DNA of 5,227 nucleotides from JBFXJF01 sp050175155. GTDB lineage: Bacteria > Bacillota > Bacilli > Tepidibacillales > Tepidibacillaceae. Below, piece after piece: positions 4,800 to 5,227 of this stretch. The DNA is taken from positions 1 through 5,227 of the forward strand of contig JBFXJF010000067.1 of NCBI GenBank assembly GCA_050175155.1, read 5' to 3'. The translations under genes and the position numbers were made by a program. Below the pieces are notes generated by a model. It was not told the origin of the DNA. It saw only the letters and a program-made list of their open reading frames with translations, and did no database searches. How positions within the stretch are numbered: the stretch's first letter is position 1; each line of letters begins with the position of its first letter.

Positions 4800-4981
4800 A
4801 GGGCTATATAAAGAGTAATCTGGGCTATTAAGTGGTATGGTACTCTAATGAAAGGTAGGATGGTTTATATAATGTAATCCTAATGTATATTCCTTTTAAC
4901 TTAATATAATTAAGTTATTTACCATATTATGATCTACATTAAACGAGTTTGTGGAAAGAAATAAATATGATAGTGAGAAAA
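4800..4981. other. Gene-free stretch with small inverted repeats
   Basis: No plausible coding frame is seen on either strand between the glnA promoter and the terminator at 4982. The left half is less AT-rich and holds a 7-bp direct repeat GGGCTAT (4801-4807 and 4822-4828), AGAGTA/TACTCT (4812-4817 with 4841-4846) and TAGGAT/ATCCTA (4856-4861 with 4877-4882). These could be regulatory sites or a small structured RNA. I recognise no riboswitch or known RNA family. Confidence 0.4.
4897..4917. repeat. Perfect 9-bp AT-rich palindrome
   Basis: TAACTTAAT (4897-4905), ATA (4906-4908) and ATTAAGTTA (4909-4917) form a perfect 9-bp inverted repeat with a 3-base spacer. It could be an operator or a weak hairpin. 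Only one G-C pair is present, so it is unlikely to be an efficient terminator. Confidence 0.5.
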
Positions 4982-5015
4982 TAAAATGCTGTATTTTTAA
5001 GAATACAGCATTTTA
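4982..5015 (-). terminator. Rho-independent terminator of the STAS-domain gene
   Basis: TAAAATGCTGTATT (4982-4995) and AATACAGCATTTTA (5002-5015) form a perfect 14-bp stem with a 6-base loop. On the minus strand it is followed by TTTTC and begins 9 bases after the TGA of the partial gene to the right, so it most likely ends that transcript. A-tracts on both sides could make it work in both directions. Confidence 0.85.
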
Positions 5016-5024
5016 TAAGAATAA

Positions 5025-5227
5025 TCAGATAATTATTTTTGACTCTTCAGTTGTATCATTTTTATTTTCAATACAAAACTGACTACATTCTCTGAAGGCG
5101 TAATATTTGCACTCGTTACATTTGTTTTGGTCTATTAGTTTAAAAGCATAGTTTATTGCCTGTTCAGTATCATCAAAGAAATTGTCCTTTCCGATTAAAT
5201 CGTATAAACCTGTTTTCTTTAATACTT
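5025..5227 (-). CDS. C-terminal end of a STAS-domain protein, probably a SulP-family anion transporter (5' end outside window)
   Basis: An open minus-strand frame enters from the right edge (first full codon at 5225) and ends at TGA 5027-5025, giving 66 visible residues. The first 31 residues, LKKTGLYDLIGKDNFFDDTEQAINYAFKLI without the first valine, fit the last helix and strand of STAS domains at the C-terminus of SulP sulfate/anion permeases (typically LE-GL--LIG-ENIF---EAL-YA). After this comes CNECKYYAFRECSQFC (36-51), a CX2CX7CX3C cluster that could bind a metal or be redox-active, then an acidic tail ending ESKIII. The membrane segments that would prove a transporter are outside the window, so a stand-alone STAS protein remains possible. 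The strong terminator at 4982-5015 follows immediately. The reading frame is certain; the family call is moderate. Confidence 0.62.
   Translation of the reverse strand, partial: VLKKTGLYDLIGKDNFFDDTEQAINYAFKLIDQNKCNECKYYAFRECSQFCIENKNDTTEESKIII

Overview
The window reads as an AT-rich chromosomal segment of a Gram-positive anaerobe of the class Clostridia. This rests on the rnr-smpB-ssrA gene order, an alpha-type GSI glutamine synthetase, strong purine-rich ribosome binding sites, and protein sequences that look clostridial throughout. The genus cannot be fixed from the sequence alone.

Layout, left to right. (1) Positions 1-1468 are a translation quality-control block: the 3' end of rnr (RNase R), complete smpB, and a complete tmRNA gene (ssrA) with an encoded CCA end and the tag GKTNNNYALAA. 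SmpB and tmRNA rescue stalled ribosomes together, and RNase R degrades the faulty mRNA, so this is one functional unit. (2) Positions 1469-2400 are an accessory patch behind ssrA. It holds an 18-bp direct repeat, two 40-bp copies (37/40 identical) of a GGGGACGGTTCTACTGTG-type repeat, and between those copies a DinJ/RelB-YafQ type II toxin-antitoxin operon on the minus strand with its own promoter and a probable operator. (3) Positions 2472-3260 encode a short-chain dehydrogenase/reductase whose active-site and C-terminal motifs resemble plant chlorophyll b reductases (NYC1/NOL). That is unexpected in a presumably non-photosynthetic host. (4) Positions 3273-4634 (minus strand) encode glutamine synthetase, converging on the SDR gene with only 12 bp between them. 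Its upstream region has a consensus -35 promoter and, before the start codon, a hairpin followed by a U-run that looks like a transcription attenuator. (5) Positions 4800-4981 are gene-free with several small inverted repeats. (6) A strong terminator at 4982-5015 closes a minus-strand gene that runs off the right edge. Its visible C-terminus looks like the end of a STAS domain, probably a SulP-type anion transporter, with a four-cysteine tail.

Most of the window is ordinary housekeeping sequence. The parts most worth a second look are the repeat-bracketed toxin-antitoxin module behind ssrA, the NYC1/NOL-like reductase, and the glnA leader hairpin.
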